From assembly GCA_015492115.1 (NCBI GenBank), contig WGFS01000103.1, forward strand, positions 1 to 9,096: DNA of 9,096 nt, read 5' to 3'. This DNA comes from Aquificaceae bacterium (GTDB taxonomy: Bacteria > Aquificota > Aquificia > Aquificales > Aquificaceae). Positions 1 through 6,408 of this stretch are shown here, piece by piece (positions within the stretch are counted from its first letter, which is position 1; the number at the start of each line of letters is the position of its first letter). The position numbers and the translations under genes are program-made. The notes below the pieces were generated by a model. The model searched no databases, was not told the origin of the DNA, and worked only from the letters and a program-made list of their open reading frames with translations.

Positions 1-377
1 ATTATTCCCTTGTTCCTGAACATCTTTACGTCTTCAGGGTTGACCTCGGGGACTATCAGGGGAACATCGGGGTCCATCCTCCAGGCAGAGGAGTTGTCCA
101 CCACCACCGCTCCATCCTGAGCGAACTTAGGGGCGAACTCCTTGCTTATAGACCCTCCCGCGGAGAAGAGGGCTATGTCTATGCCCTTGAAGGAGGGCTG
201 TTTGTTGAGGGCTTTTACCTCGTGCTCCTGACCTCTGAAGGTGAGCTTGGTCCCTTCCGAACGTTCGGAGGCAAACAGAAGGAGCTCGTCAACAGGGAAG
301 TTCCTCTCTTCAAGAACTTTTAGGAAAGTCCTTCCTACCTCGCCCGTTGCCCCTACTATCGCTACCCTGTAACCCAT
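1..377 (-). CDS. asd: Aspartate-semialdehyde dehydrogenase, N-terminal part (cut by window edge)
   Basis: The enzyme reduces aspartyl phosphate to aspartate semialdehyde with NADPH, the branch point to lysine/diaminopimelate, threonine and methionine. Only the first 125 codons are present. Visible are the Rossmann nucleotide-binding loop GATGEVG (residues 9-15), the SERSEGT segment near 38-43, FSAGGSISKEF at 71-81, and VVDNSSAWRMD at 91-101, whose Arg belongs to the substrate phosphate-binding region in this family. The sequence stops just before the expected catalytic Cys motif (NCST), which lies outside the window. The ATG at 375-377 is chosen because an in-frame TAA lies four codons upstream. 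No Shine-Dalgarno sits at normal distance; the nearest, AGAGG, is about 18 nt away. A TATAAT box lies 8 nt before the ATG. The gene follows the peroxidase gene after 44 nt. Identification is firm; the start is good. Confidence 0.95.
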   Translation of the reverse strand, partial: MGYRVAIVGATGEVGRTFLKVLEERNFPVDELLLFASERSEGTKLTFRGQEHEVKALNKQPSFKGIDIALFSAGGSISKEFAPKFAQDGAVVVDNSSAWRMDPDVPLIVPEVNPEDVKMFRNKGI

Positions 378-385
378 GGGATATG

Positions 386-413
386 ATTATATCCTCTTGA
401 ATAGCAGTTTCAC
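386..413 (-). promoter_or_regulatory. Candidate promoter of asd with -10 abutting the start codon
   Basis: On the minus strand a perfect TATAAT occupies 386-391, and GTGAAA at 408-413 (four of six matches to TTGACA) lies 16 nt upstream. Transcription would begin about 7 nt after the -10, essentially at the ATG (375-377), giving a leaderless or nearly leaderless message. The same stretch is a perfect 6-bp inverted repeat around a 4-nt loop (379-384 with 389-394), so it may instead be an operator or an mRNA hairpin. The call rests on sequence match only. Confidence 0.35.
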
Positions 414-421
414 GCTGGGAG

Positions 422-1738
422 TTATTTTACGGGCAGTCCACTCGGAACTCTGTTGGGTATTACCTTGTGCAGTGTATAAACCTGAGGACTGGTAAGGGAG
501 TTTAGAAAGGCTATTAGGTAATCCACCTCCTCTTCCGTCAGCTCAACCGGTTCTATATCAAGGGTTGAGAGTATCTGACTTATGGTGCCTTCGTCGTTCT
601 TGAGGGTGGGGGCAAGTTCTGGAGGCAGTCCGTTGGCTATGGGGTCATAATTCCTTAAATACATCTCTGGGTCAAGGTGATGGAGAACTGCCTTTTTGAG
701 GTCTCTGTAGGCTCCGTTGTGGAAGTATGGAGAAGTTACCGCCACATTTCTGAGAGGTGGTGTTCTGAACTTGAACTTGTCCTCTTCCCTTCCGCTAACG
801 TTGTATCTGCCGAGGTCAAGACCATTAGCGTTCTTACCGGGTCCAAACTGGGGAACTCCTATGTTGTGAAACTTCTGGTCTGTGAACAGCGTTCCGCTGT
901 GGCAGGTGTAGCACTTTGCCTTTCCGTAGAAGAGAAGGGCTCCACGTTTTGCCTCGTAAGAGAGGGCGTCTTTATCTCCTCTCAAGTACCTGTCCCAGGG
1001 GCTGTCTGTTAGAGTAAAGGCTTCCGTCTCAAATTCAGCTATCGCTTTCCCAAAGTCCACGATGGTATAGTTTCTATCACCGAAAGCCTTTTTGAACATA
1101 TCTCTGTATTCTGGTATGGACAGGATGCGGTTCATAATAGCCTGCCAGATCTGTGTGTACTGGTTGTCGTCAATGAGGGCAAGCTCATTTACGCTTCCGT
1201 CCGAGGCTGTGTCTCCCTTCCTGCCTCTCATCTCGTCCCTTGAGGTTATGGGGAAGATAGCCTGTGCCTGAAGGACGTTCTCCAGCCCTTGAGGTAATTG
1301 ACTGCCTGCGGGGGTATGCAGTTGCCCATTTTTAAGCTCTACCCTTGCATCCCAGAACATAGTCTTCCAGTCTTTGTGTCCCCTGTTGAAGATCTCAGGT
1401 GCGTTTCTGGGTATGAAGGGTCTTCCCGTGCCCCTCTTTCTGGATAGACATTCACCGCTACCTTTCGTTCCAACCGATAAAGGCAGGCAGTCCCCCGTTC
1501 CGAACCTCGGGTCGTGGCAGGTCGCGCAGGATATGTCCTTGTTACCGCTCACTATCTTGTCAAAGAAAAGTGCTCTCCCGAGGGCTACTTTATTTGGGTC
1601 GGTCTTGGGTTTTTCTATGGGTTTTAGTCCGTTTTTCTTGATAACCGCACTCAGCTCGTCGTCCAGAGAACTTCCTCCACCGCAGGAGAGTAAAAGGGAA
1701 AAGAGGAGGAAGGGAGAGGAACCTAACTTTCCCCTCAT
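422..1738 (-). CDS. Di-haem cytochrome c peroxidase (MauG/CCP family) lipoprotein
   Basis: This is a 438-residue c-type cytochrome of the bacterial cytochrome c peroxidase family, which reduces hydrogen peroxide, or oxidises another substrate, with electrons from small cytochromes outside the inner membrane. It carries two haem-binding motifs, CATCH at 71-75 and CYTCH at 276-280. FWDAR at 128-132 contains the position of the inter-haem Trp (W129). RDEM at 168-171 matches the family's PVEM segment, which holds the active-site Glu. RTPPLRNV at 325-332 and PYFHNGA at 337-343 are typical of the C-terminal haem domain. The N-terminus is a lipoprotein signal with lipobox LLSC (Cys19) followed by GGG, so the enzyme is probably membrane-anchored rather than soluble. 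Two extra cysteines (84, 97) sit in an insertion after haem 1. At the place where Pseudomonas-type enzymes have the Met ligand of the second haem I read HH (353-354). The start lies 1 nt after the upstream lipoprotein's stop with only a weak ribosome site, so coupled translation is likely. Family is certain; substrate is unknown. Confidence 0.93.
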   Translation of the reverse strand: MRGKLGSSPFLLFSLLLSCGGGSSLDDELSAVIKKNGLKPIEKPKTDPNKVALGRALFFDKIVSGNKDISCATCHDPRFGTGDCLPLSVGTKGSGECLSRKRGTGRPFIPRNAPEIFNRGHKDWKTMFWDARVELKNGQLHTPAGSQLPQGLENVLQAQAIFPITSRDEMRGRKGDTASDGSVNELALIDDNQYTQIWQAIMNRILSIPEYRDMFKKAFGDRNYTIVDFGKAIAEFETEAFTLTDSPWDRYLRGDKDALSYEAKRGALLFYGKAKCYTCHSGTLFTDQKFHNIGVPQFGPGKNANGLDLGRYNVSGREEDKFKFRTPPLRNVAVTSPYFHNGAYRDLKKAVLHHLDPEMYLRNYDPIANGLPPELAPTLKNDEGTISQILSTLDIEPVELTEEEVDYLIAFLNSLTSPQVYTLHKVIPNRVPSGLPVK

Positions 1739-1739
1739 C

Positions 1740-2837
1740 TCAGGGCGTGCAGGTTACCTTTTCTATGTAGAGGGCTGGAACAGATGCCGTTTCAGTACAG
1801 GCATTCGGAGGTGCACTCGCTGATCTGCTAAGCGAAGCGTTGTTAAATGTTATACAGAAGTTGTTTATGGTAGTCATCCACACTTTATATTGTGTGTATT
1901 GTGTTCCATCAAAAGAACACTCGCTAACATAAAATGGGGTACTATTCGTATTTAGCGATGTCCCGGAGGTTTTGTAAACGTCTTCGGTTCCCCCATCAGC
2001 TGTAAAAGAATTAATAGGATTTGTAAAATCAAAGTATCCAGCGACTTTAGGCATAGAGCCATTTAGATTGGTAACATTGACATTCCTAGAATTTAAATTC
2101 GCATCCAGACCAATATAATGTGGTGCACTGTTCAGGTTACTACTTTCTTCCACGTACCATCCTATACCTTTACTAAAGTTTTGGTCTTCAATTATGCCAC
2201 CTATAGTGTATTCCTTAGTTGGGTTTTTTGAGACATCTCTTTCCCTAACCTCCCATATACATACCCACCAGTTTTGGGGTGGACCTCCATCAATACTCAC
2301 ATTCACGCGGGGAACAGATGTTATAAACGAAGCCAAGGCAGTCCCCAAAGACGAATTACTTGAAGCGTTACCCAACGCCCGCCCAAAAGCCAAAGCTAAG
2401 TCCTTGTTTGCCCAACCACAGCTTGATTTACCTGTGCTTTTGGTAAGAGTAATGTTGTAAGTCTTGCTTCCTATTGTAACCGTCCCGGAAATCTGATTCC
2501 CGGACACATTACCATCAAAGTTCACCGTTACATTAGTTCCGTTCAAATCCTGTCCACTTACCTTACCGGTGAAGGTATTTCCGCTCACAGTTCCGCTGTA
2601 GCCTTCTCCCCACAGATAACCGGACACCCATGCCTTACCGCTCACCTGCGCACCGTTTTGAGAAATTTCTAAGCAGATGGGTCCTTTCTGTGCCTCCTTC
2701 GTTTGAAGGGTAGATAACTGCTCGGTGTAACTGCCTTCCCACACCCCAGATATGGTTTCACCCCCTCCTCCACCTCCTCCTCCACATCCAACAAGAATTA
2801 CCAGTGCAGAGGATAGAAGAAAAGTTCTTCCCTTCAT
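1740..2837 (-). CDS. Polyglycine-tethered lipoprotein of unknown function
   Basis: The protein is a 365-residue predicted lipoprotein: a short basic N-terminus, a hydrophobic stretch and lipobox LVGC (Cys18), followed by eight glycines as a flexible tether. Residues from about 30 to 130 contain repeated G-x-V-S-G-N strands (SGTVSGN, TGKVSG, DGNVSGN, SGTVT) that look like a small beta-barrel or beta-sheet domain of lipocalin-like type. The rest is rich in Asn, Ser and Thr, with several Cys that could form disulphides. I do not recognise a named family. The start is set at the ATG at 2835-2837, 8 nt after a GGAGG. A GTG three codons earlier overlaps that GGAGG and is unlikely to be used. The region from about 1850 to 2460 is distinctly AT-richer than its neighbours (about 40% G+C in lines I counted), hinting at transfer or relaxed constraint. 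It is followed after 1 nt by the peroxidase lipoprotein gene, so the two are probably made together. Confidence 0.85.
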   Translation of the reverse strand: MKGRTFLLSSALVILVGCGGGGGGGGETISGVWEGSYTEQLSTLQTKEAQKGPICLEISQNGAQVSGKAWVSGYLWGEGYSGTVSGNTFTGKVSGQDLNGTNVTVNFDGNVSGNQISGTVTIGSKTYNITLTKSTGKSSCGWANKDLALAFGRALGNASSNSSLGTALASFITSVPRVNVSIDGGPPQNWWVCIWEVRERDVSKNPTKEYTIGGIIEDQNFSKGIGWYVEESSNLNSAPHYIGLDANLNSRNVNVTNLNGSMPKVAGYFDFTNPINSFTADGGTEDVYKTSGTSLNTNSTPFYVSECSFDGTQYTQYKVWMTTINNFCITFNNASLSRSASAPPNACTETASVPALYIEKVTCTP

Positions 2838-2909
2838 AACACTCACCTCCCGACCTGTTTTATGTTTAATTTGAAGCTACTTTAGAAGAATGTTAAGGGA
2901 AATTTCACC
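2838..2909. other. Short intergenic gap with a weak promoter candidate
   Basis: This 72-base AT-rich stretch separates the ten-cysteine protein gene from the lipoprotein gene and is the longest gap in the window. On the minus strand TTAACA (2891-2896) matches five of six -35 bases, but the -10 region 17 nt downstream is poor. It also holds the lipoprotein ribosome site and an 8-bp palindrome GAAATTTC (2899-2906). No terminator with a T tract is visible. Confidence 0.3.
2845..2850 (-). promoter_or_regulatory. Ribosome binding site that decides the lipoprotein start
   Basis: GGAGGT on the minus strand lies 8 nt before the ATG at 2835-2837, an ideal distance. The upstream in-frame GTG at 2844-2846 shares bases with this site and so cannot use it. 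This favours the 365-residue form over a 368-residue form. Confidence 0.75.
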
Positions 2910-3767
2910 TCAGAAGGTTGTGTTTATCGGGAAACCTCCGCAGTTGGTTCCCACAGCCCTCCCATGACTGCAGGAAATGTAGTTAACGGTAGCGCTGAAC
3001 TCCTCAGAGGGAGCGTTAAGACAGCTTGCCCTGATCCTTATAGTTCCCCTCGCTGGCGTGCTCGCGTCCGGACACATACCGGACTCCCAGCCCTTCACCT
3101 CAAAAACATACTTGTAAGAAGGGATGGCGTTGCATCTCAGGGTTCCGCTCCAGACTCCCCTGTCCCACTCCCAGGGGTTTAAGGGTCCCCTCGGAGCAAA
3201 GGATAGGTTCTCAGCCTCGCAGGAGTGCCCGTAAACCATCCAGTAGTATCTCCTGAAGAAGTAAGTGTTGGTCGCAGGGCTGTATTCGGAGTCTATATCA
3301 AGGGCGTAGTAGTCGTATCCTCTGTTCTTTAGAGGTTCTCTGGAGCACCCCGCAGGGGTGAACACACCCGTGCACAGATCCCCTCCGCTTCTGGGATCGC
3401 TCTCGTTGTTGTCCCTCACGCTTATCCTCCCCACAAGCTCAAGATCGTGAGCAGGGAACCTGCACTTGATACGGTATGTGGCTCCGGCGGGGAAACCGTC
3501 CCCATCTCTGTCGGTGGGATCTCCCTCAACGCTTGCGGTGCAGTCCCTCCTTATCTCGTCCAGCCTCAGACCCAGGCTGTGCCCTATATGAATTTCAAGG
3601 CGTATGTCGGGGACGTAAGATTGAACTGAAGAGATACTGTACTGAAAAACGCCCCCGAAGTTGGTCATGAAGATGACCCTGTCGTAGGAAACCTGCGATG
3701 GCTGTGCTGAGGGAAAGCCGAGAGAGACGCAGAGCAGAACTAAACTCAGAGAGAACCTCTCCCTCAA
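2910..3767 (-). CDS. Exported cysteine-rich protein of unknown function, TTG start
   Basis: This 285-residue protein has a Sec signal peptide (residues 1 to about 22, ending PSAQ). The mature part has ten cysteines (76, 102, 132, 141, 183, 212, 232, 249, 266, 276), enough for five disulphides, and many aromatic residues, notably around FFRRYYWMVYG at 170-180. Residues 83-91 form an acidic loop with D83, D86, D88, D90 and G91, the DxDxDG pattern of calcium-binding loops, so a bound metal is plausible. No lipobox, haem motif or catalytic signature is seen, and I do not recognise the family. The start codon is TTG at 3765-3767. It is supported by a strong AAGGAGG 5 nt upstream and by a 4-nt TTGA overlap with the mqnC stop, which also indicates translational coupling. 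The gene is probably cotranscribed with mqnC, though nothing in the protein suggests a role in menaquinone synthesis. It is most likely periplasmic or cell-surface. Confidence 0.85.
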   Translation of the reverse strand: MRERFSLSLVLLCVSLGFPSAQPSQVSYDRVIFMTNFGGVFQYSISSVQSYVPDIRLEIHIGHSLGLRLDEIRRDCTASVEGDPTDRDGDGFPAGATYRIKCRFPAHDLELVGRISVRDNNESDPRSGGDLCTGVFTPAGCSREPLKNRGYDYYALDIDSEYSPATNTYFFRRYYWMVYGHSCEAENLSFAPRGPLNPWEWDRGVWSGTLRCNAIPSYKYVFEVKGWESGMCPDASTPARGTIRIRASCLNAPSEEFSATVNYISCSHGRAVGTNCGGFPINTTF

Positions 3768-4849
3768 TCAAACCTCCTTACTATCCTGTAGTAGGTATCC
3801 CTCTGGGCTGGTATGAAACCCGCATCCCTTATAGCCTGAACCATGTCCTCAACCTTGGGAATGCTCACCTTGAAGTCGGTGGAGGATATGACGTTCTCCT
3901 CTATCATCACCGAACCCAGATCGTTGGCACCGAAGTGAAGCCCCACCATTCCCACGGGCATAGTTTGAGTCACATGGGAGCTCTGGACGTTGGTGAAGTT
4001 ATCAAGGTAAATTCTGGACAGGGAAAGAACCTTCAGGTAGTAAACGCTCCCCGCAGGCTCAACGAAGTCAAGCTCTGTGCTCCCCCTCTGGAAAGTCCAG
4101 GGTATGAAGGCTGTAAAGCCTCCCGTCTCATCCTGAATCTTTCTAACGCGTTCAAGGTGCTCAAGTATATGTTCTATGCTCTCAAGGTGTCCGAACATCA
4201 TGGTCGCTGTGGTAGTCATGCCGAGCTCGTGGGCTGTCCTGTGGACCTCCTCCCACTCCTCCACCGAGCACTTGCCCGGCGAGACCTGATCCCTGACCTC
4301 CTGCGAGAGTATCTCCGCACCGCCTCCCGGAACGGACATGAGACCTGCCTTTTTCAGCCTCTTTAGGACTTCCTTTATGGGTATCTTTTCCAACTTGGAA
4401 AGATAGACTATCTCGGGAGCGGAGAAGCAGTGTATCTGAACCTGCGGGAACCTCTCCCTTATTGCGGAGATCATCTCCTCGTAGAAACTTAGAGGGAGGT
4501 CTGGATTTATCCCACCCTGCATAAGCAGGGTCGTTCCGCCCCACTCAACGAGCTCTTCAACCTTTTTAAGGATCGTATCAATGTCAAGGGTGTAGGCGTC
4601 CTCGTCGCTCTTCCTCCTGTAAAAGGCGCAGAACTTACAGCCCGCTATGCAGACGTTGGTGTAGTTTACGTTCCTGTCTATCACGAAGGTGACCACGTTG
4701 TCCGGGTGCTTTTTCCTCCTCACGAGGTCTGCCAGCATCCCGAGGGTGGTGAGGTCGGAGTTTCTGTAAAGCTCAAGTGCTTCCTCCGGGGTTATCCTCT
4801 CTCCGTTTATGACCTTATCCTTTATGTAATCTATTGAAATCGTCCTCAT
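3764..4849 (-). CDS. mqnC: Cyclic dehypoxanthinyl futalosine synthase (radical SAM)
   Basis: MqnC is the radical SAM enzyme of the futalosine route to menaquinone. It cyclises dehypoxanthinyl futalosine to the spiro product that later becomes the naphthoquinone ring. The protein has 361 residues, the usual family length. The radical SAM cluster motif C-x3-C-x2-C is CIAGCKFC, with Cys67, Cys71 and Cys74, in the context NYTNVCIAGCKFCAFYR typical of the MqnC/MqnE/CofH group. LLMQGGINPDL near 109-119, SVPGGGAEIL near 172-181 and TTATMMFGH near 213-221 are further conserved blocks. The C-terminal part with LHFGANDLGSVMIEENV is also characteristic. The start at ATG 4847-4849 has GGAGG 8 nt upstream. 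Its leader holds a stem-loop that includes the stop codon of the preceding gene. No other menaquinone gene is in the window, so mqn genes appear dispersed. The call is firm; the related MqnE is less likely because the ring-closing paralogue features fit better. Confidence 0.95.
   Translation of the reverse strand: MRTISIDYIKDKVINGERITPEEALELYRNSDLTTLGMLADLVRRKKHPDNVVTFVIDRNVNYTNVCIAGCKFCAFYRRKSDEDAYTLDIDTILKKVEELVEWGGTTLLMQGGINPDLPLSFYEEMISAIRERFPQVQIHCFSAPEIVYLSKLEKIPIKEVLKRLKKAGLMSVPGGGAEILSQEVRDQVSPGKCSVEEWEEVHRTAHELGMTTTATMMFGHLESIEHILEHLERVRKIQDETGGFTAFIPWTFQRGSTELDFVEPAGSVYYLKVLSLSRIYLDNFTNVQSSHVTQTMPVGMVGLHFGANDLGSVMIEENVISSTDFKVSIPKVEDMVQAIRDAGFIPAQRDTYYRIVRRFD
3772..3779 (-). promoter_or_regulatory. 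Strong ribosome binding site supporting a TTG start
   Basis: AAGGAGGT-type sequence lies within the last codons of mqnC. Its GGAGG core (3773-3777) is 5 nt before the TTG at 3765-3767. It fixes the start of the ten-cysteine exported protein, for which no ATG or GTG lies in a suitable place. Confidence 0.8.
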
Positions 4850-4868
4850 GTCCTTTTCCTCCGGTTCA

Positions 4869-4901
4869 GGAAGATTTTAACTAAATTTAGTCTTATCTTC
4901 C
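4869..4901 (-). promoter_or_regulatory. Stem-loop across the end of the four-cysteine gene and the mqnC leader
   Basis: On the minus strand GGAAGAT (4895-4901) pairs perfectly with ATCTTCC (4869-4875). Between them lies a perfect 12-bp palindrome, ACTAAATTTAGT (4880-4891), separated from the outer arms by 3 and 4 unpaired bases. The structure contains the TAA stop of the upstream gene and ends 6 nt before the mqnC ribosome site. No run of T follows, so it is not a typical terminator. It could be an mRNA processing or stability element, a translation regulator, or a protein-binding operator. Confidence 0.5.
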
Positions 4902-5147
4902 GAGCTGTCTGCATATGTTGAGGTGGGCTATCAGCAGGGCGTTTGCACCCTCGTTCTTCAGTATCTCCCTCAGAGAAGAACAGCAGAGCTTTACGTTCTT
5001 ATCCTCTTTTATTGAAGGGACGCCCTTATGGGCGTATCTGTTCAGGATGTGTCCACAGTCTATGATCCGCCCTTTATAGTTCACGAGCCCGTTGTAAAGT
5101 GTCTGGGAGAAAGCAAAGGAGAAAAGCAGGAGTATAAGTAGCCTCAT
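4893..5147 (-). CDS. Small exported four-cysteine protein of unknown function
   Basis: This is an 84-residue protein with a clear signal peptide (basic start, leucine-rich core, cleavage probably after FAFS at residue 14), leaving a mature chain of about 70 residues. The mature part has Cys31, an adjacent Cys55-Cys56 pair and Cys79, an arrangement that suggests a small disulphide-stabilised or metal-binding helical domain. C-x-H occurs at 31-33, but there is no haem CxxCH motif. Its ATG overlaps the stop of the upstream exported protein in a 4-nt ATGA, so the two are translationally coupled and likely act together. I do not recognise the family. Signal peptide and coupling argue that it is a real gene despite its size. 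Confidence 0.75.
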   Translation of the reverse strand: MRLLILLLFSFAFSQTLYNGLVNYKGRIIDCGHILNRYAHKGVPSIKEDKNVKLCCSSLREILKNEGANALLIAHLNICRQLGR

Positions 5148-5959
5148 CTCTGCCTAAAATACATCTGGGGATTGTACTCCCTGTAGCCTTTTGGAACCTC
5201 AAAGAAGCTCTTAGGCACGTTTACCCTCTTTACGGACTTCACCACCTCAACGGTGGTACCTCCCATGGTGGACGTCTCACTCATCACGAGAGCTCCGTAT
5301 GTCTTCCTTATACCCTTGAGGGCTTTTCTCGCGCTCTTGAGGAAGTAAGACACCTTCGGGTCGTTCCCTACGGTTCTGAGGACGTTCTTCATACCGAGCC
5401 TGTCAAACTCTAAAAGGAGCTTGCTATCCTTTGTGTACCACTGGTATGCCTGTGTAGTCTGTCCGAACATGTTTACTCTCACTATAACTTTCCTTGCAGT
5501 CCACTTGCCTATCTTCTTCCTCTCGTTGGTAGGTTCTACCTTAGGTTTGCACTTTCCCTGCTGGTTGCAGTCAAGGAGCATCATGAAGCCCATAATAAGC
5601 ATCCTTCCTTCAAATTCCTGCCTACCGTAAGTTTTTTTGTCCGGATAGATAAAGTAAACTACAGCCTTCCCTTTCTTGAAGTGCGTTATCTTCTCTCCCT
5701 TGTTCACCTGAGTTTGCGGTCCTTGACTGGGAGCGTTCTTCATCAGGTTCTTCATAAAGGGGAGCTGTCCGAGCGGGTTTCCCTTAGTTACGGTTTTCTC
5801 CTCCCAGACCTCCTTCTCGTAGCCCTCAGCCCTGTAGAGCTTTACCTTCTTGTAGCTCTCCTGGAAATCGCTCTTCGTGGTGACCTCCTTCTCAATGAGG
5901 ATCGCAGGAATTGAAAAGCCGAATCCAAAAAAGGTCAGCAGGAGGATCATCAACCACAT
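5144..5959 (-). CDS. Exported protein, DUF4412/LolA-like
   Basis: This 271-residue protein has an N-terminal signal peptide (cleavage probably after about residue 19). The layout resembles DUF4412 and related LolA-like periplasmic proteins: lysine-rich strands describing a substrate-sized beta-sheet, GKWTARKVIV at 151-160, QAYQWYTKDSKLLLEFD at 170-186, and a C-terminal strand ending SFFEVPKGYREY at 251-262. The FEVPxGY ending is the part I trust most. Two cysteines, 131 and 137 (C-x5-C), may form a disulphide in the region where many relatives have a short insertion. The LolA fold is known for carrying lipids or lipoproteins, but no specific ligand can be read here. The start at ATG 5957-5959 has AAGGAGG 7 nt upstream. 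The gene overlaps the four-cysteine gene by ATGA and follows the small cytoplasmic gene after 17 nt. Family assignment is tentative, by pattern only. Confidence 0.8.
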   Translation of the reverse strand: MWLMILLLTFFGFGFSIPAILIEKEVTTKSDFQESYKKVKLYRAEGYEKEVWEEKTVTKGNPLGQLPFMKNLMKNAPSQGPQTQVNKGEKITHFKKGKAVVYFIYPDKKTYGRQEFEGRMLIMGFMMLLDCNQQGKCKPKVEPTNERKKIGKWTARKVIVRVNMFGQTTQAYQWYTKDSKLLLEFDRLGMKNVLRTVGNDPKVSYFLKSARKALKGIRKTYGALVMSETSTMGGTTVEVVKSVKRVNVPKSFFEVPKGYREYNPQMYFRQR

Positions 5960-5976
5960 GACACTCCCTCCTTCTA

Positions 5977-6399
5977 TTAGAATTCACCGAATATGAGCTT
6001 GTTAGGGTCCTCATCGGAGAGCCTGACCCCCTTGCTGAGTATGTACTTCTCAAGGTTACCCTGGTCCTTCAGAGGGGTGAGCCTCTTCTCCCCCTCCGGG
6101 GTCTCCCACAGCACCGAGTAGGAGTCTCCCTTGACCACAACGTCCGGATACAGTTTCTTAAAACCCTTGCCCTCCATCACCTTTAGAAATGTATCCTCCT
6201 CCAGGGCGAGGACGAAGAGGGGATAATCTTTCCTCACCTCGGGTGAGTCTTCAACGGTAACGTCCAGCTTTCTGAAGACCTCAAGCATCGCTTCGGATAC
6301 AGCGTCCCCAAAGTCCTTCTCGGTCAGCTTATCGTCTCCGATGAACCAGAGCTGGAATCTGTCCTCGTAGGAGTTGAGCTCAAGCTTGAAGAACTTCAT
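5977..6399 (-). CDS. Small acidic cytoplasmic protein of unknown function
   Basis: The protein has 140 residues, no signal peptide and no membrane segment. It is highly charged, with an excess of acidic residues, and has a mixed alpha/beta look: a strand-like start (FKLELNSYEDRFQLWFIG), a helix around 30-45, and alternating strands such as YPLFVLALEED near 59-69. There are no cysteines and no recognisable catalytic motif. The gene sits 9 nt after the exported Met/Pro-rich protein gene, whose stop codon directly follows the GGGAGG that serves as its ribosome site about 12 nt before the ATG. It ends in tandem TAA TAG stops. The position between two exported-protein genes suggests a shared operon, but I cannot propose a function. 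Confidence 0.75.
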   Translation of the reverse strand: MKFFKLELNSYEDRFQLWFIGDDKLTEKDFGDAVSEAMLEVFRKLDVTVEDSPEVRKDYPLFVLALEEDTFLKVMEGKGFKKLYPDVVVKGDSYSVLWETPEGEKRLTPLKDQGNLEKYILSKGVRLSDEDPNKLIFGEF

Positions 6400-6408
6400 C
6401 TTAATAAT

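Noticed and set aside
677..1012. 111-codon open frame on the plus strand
   Set aside because: It is antisense to the conserved second-haem region of the peroxidase and shows no protein-like motif.
2761..2795. GGA/GGT triplet run as a DNA repeat
   Set aside because: It encodes the eight-glycine tether after the lipid-bearing Cys, a common lipoprotein linker, and is short and imperfect.
2844..2846. GTG start for the polyglycine lipoprotein
   Set aside because: It overlaps the GGAGG ribosome site itself; the ATG at 2835-2837 has correct spacing.
3698..4366. 222-codon open frame on the plus strand
   Set aside because: It lies opposite mqnC, a firmly identified gene, has no ribosome site and no recognisable protein features; it is a by-product of mqnC codon use.
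4182..4544. 120-codon open frame on the minus strand inside mqnC
   Set aside because: It is a shifted frame of mqnC with low-complexity Gly/Arg-rich translation and no ribosome site.
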